Shown here: one piece after another, positions 63,548-64,000 of the stretch | Layout of the letters: each line of letters opens with the position of its first letter | Numbering within the stretch: the stretch's first letter is position 1 | From: an uncultured Hyphomicrobiales bacterium | GTDB lineage: Bacteria; Pseudomonadota; Alphaproteobacteria; Rhizobiales; Devosiaceae | Assembly (NCBI GenBank): GCA_903842455.1 | Contig: CAIMLX010000205.1 | Coordinates: 124,001 to 188,000, forward strand | Direction: 5' to 3' | Length of the DNA: 64,000 bases | Made by a program: the position numbers and the translations under genes | The notes under the pieces: generated by a model | Told to the model about the DNA's origin: nothing | Seen by the model: the letters and a program-made list of their open reading frames with translations, nothing else | Databases searched by the model: none

Positions 63548-63910
63548 TCAGCCGCGCGGCGTGCAGGTGAGGACGTTCTTTTCGGCGGTGAACAGCTGCA
63601 GCACGTCCCGACCGCTCTCGTCGAAACCAAGGATGGCGGTGGTGATGCCCGCGCCGACCACCAGGTTGCCGTCGAGGAAGGTGACGCCATTGCTCGCCAG
63701 CTCAGCCATGCCGGTGCCCGAGGCAGACGAGCCAAAATTGGCCGAGGCATAGGAATAGGCTCCGGCATACACCGTCAGCAGCCCGGCGCGCTTGCCATCG
63801 ATATTGGCGCGGCAGCCCCAGTTGCCCTCCACCCCCACGCCGCTCATCGTCTGGGCGGCGGCAGGGGCTGCGAGAGCGAGCAGCAGCAGGGCAGCAAGGG
63901 CGTGACGCAT
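63548..63910 (-). CDS. Small secreted hypothetical protein (120 aa)
   Basis: A signal peptide (cut after APAAAQ) is followed by a beta-rich mature part of about 100 residues with Cys in NWGCRAN and at the end in VLTCTPRG, which could form a disulfide. ATG 63910 is used; ATG 63928 would add six residues before the signal. No family is recognised. Confidence 0.6.
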   Translation of the reverse strand: MRHALAALLLLALAAPAAAQTMSGVGVEGNWGCRANIDGKRAGLLTVYAGAYSYASANFGSSASGTGMAELASNGVTFLDGNLVVGAGITTAILGFDESGRDVLQLFTAEKNVLTCTPRG

Positions 63911-64000
63911 GGTGCGATTCAACTCCATCTGGTCAGCAATTTCCTAAATCCGGGGATGCTGGTCAACGCCTCCAGAATGCGCTGCCGAAGCGGCATTTTG

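Overview
The window is GC-rich chromosomal DNA, densely coded in short overlapping operons. The gene set points to an alphaproteobacterium of the order Hyphomicrobiales (Rhizobiales), with Devosia or a close relative the best guess. The evidence is a Sinorhizobium-type FrcBCA sugar transporter with a ROK regulator, xanthine dehydrogenase with a BMP-type transporter and membrane urate oxidase PuuD, petABC order, a MurD2-MurL pair, and mosaic palindromic repeats between genes. The genus call is inference. No tRNA, rRNA, CRISPR array, insertion sequence or prophage was seen.

Layout. 1-3.9 kb: tail of a molybdoenzyme, a DEAD-box helicase, a Tat-exported intradiol dioxygenase-like protein and three very small proteins. 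3.9-25.4 kb: a purine catabolism region. Leftward genes encode a nucleoside deaminase, ureidoglycolate lyase, ureidoglycine aminohydrolase and an allantoinase/OHCU decarboxylase fusion. Rightward genes encode HIU hydrolase, XdhA, XdhB, XdhC, a four-gene BMP-type ABC importer, PuuD, guanine deaminase and malate synthase G. Together they take guanine or xanthine through urate and ureides to glyoxylate and malate; only allantoate amidohydrolase is missing. 25.5-31 kb: two small secreted paralogues, a CocE-like hydrolase, adenine deaminase and topoisomerase IB.

31-40 kb: a GGDEF/EAL protein, then a sugar locus (ROK regulator and FucU-type mutarotase facing FrcBCA, a polyol-type dehydrogenase and an SDR). 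40-44 kb: a SoxR-controlled MFS exporter with a recognisable SoxR box, MgtC, and a 540-bp non-coding stretch made of tandemly repeated hairpins, which is the most unusual object in the window. 44-51 kb: a degenerate receiver, a TPR membrane protein, an AcuI-type reductase, and an operon of metallophosphoesterase, MurL, MurD2 and an SMR exporter. 51-60 kb: Nudix, GNAT, CCA-adding enzyme, HD-GYP, HemF, a tRNA methyltransferase and the cytochrome bc1 operon. 60-64 kb: Apt, a two-component pair and small proteins.

Several starts were moved from the longest reading frame because a ribosome binding site, an overlap or a promoter favoured a shorter one; each entry says so.
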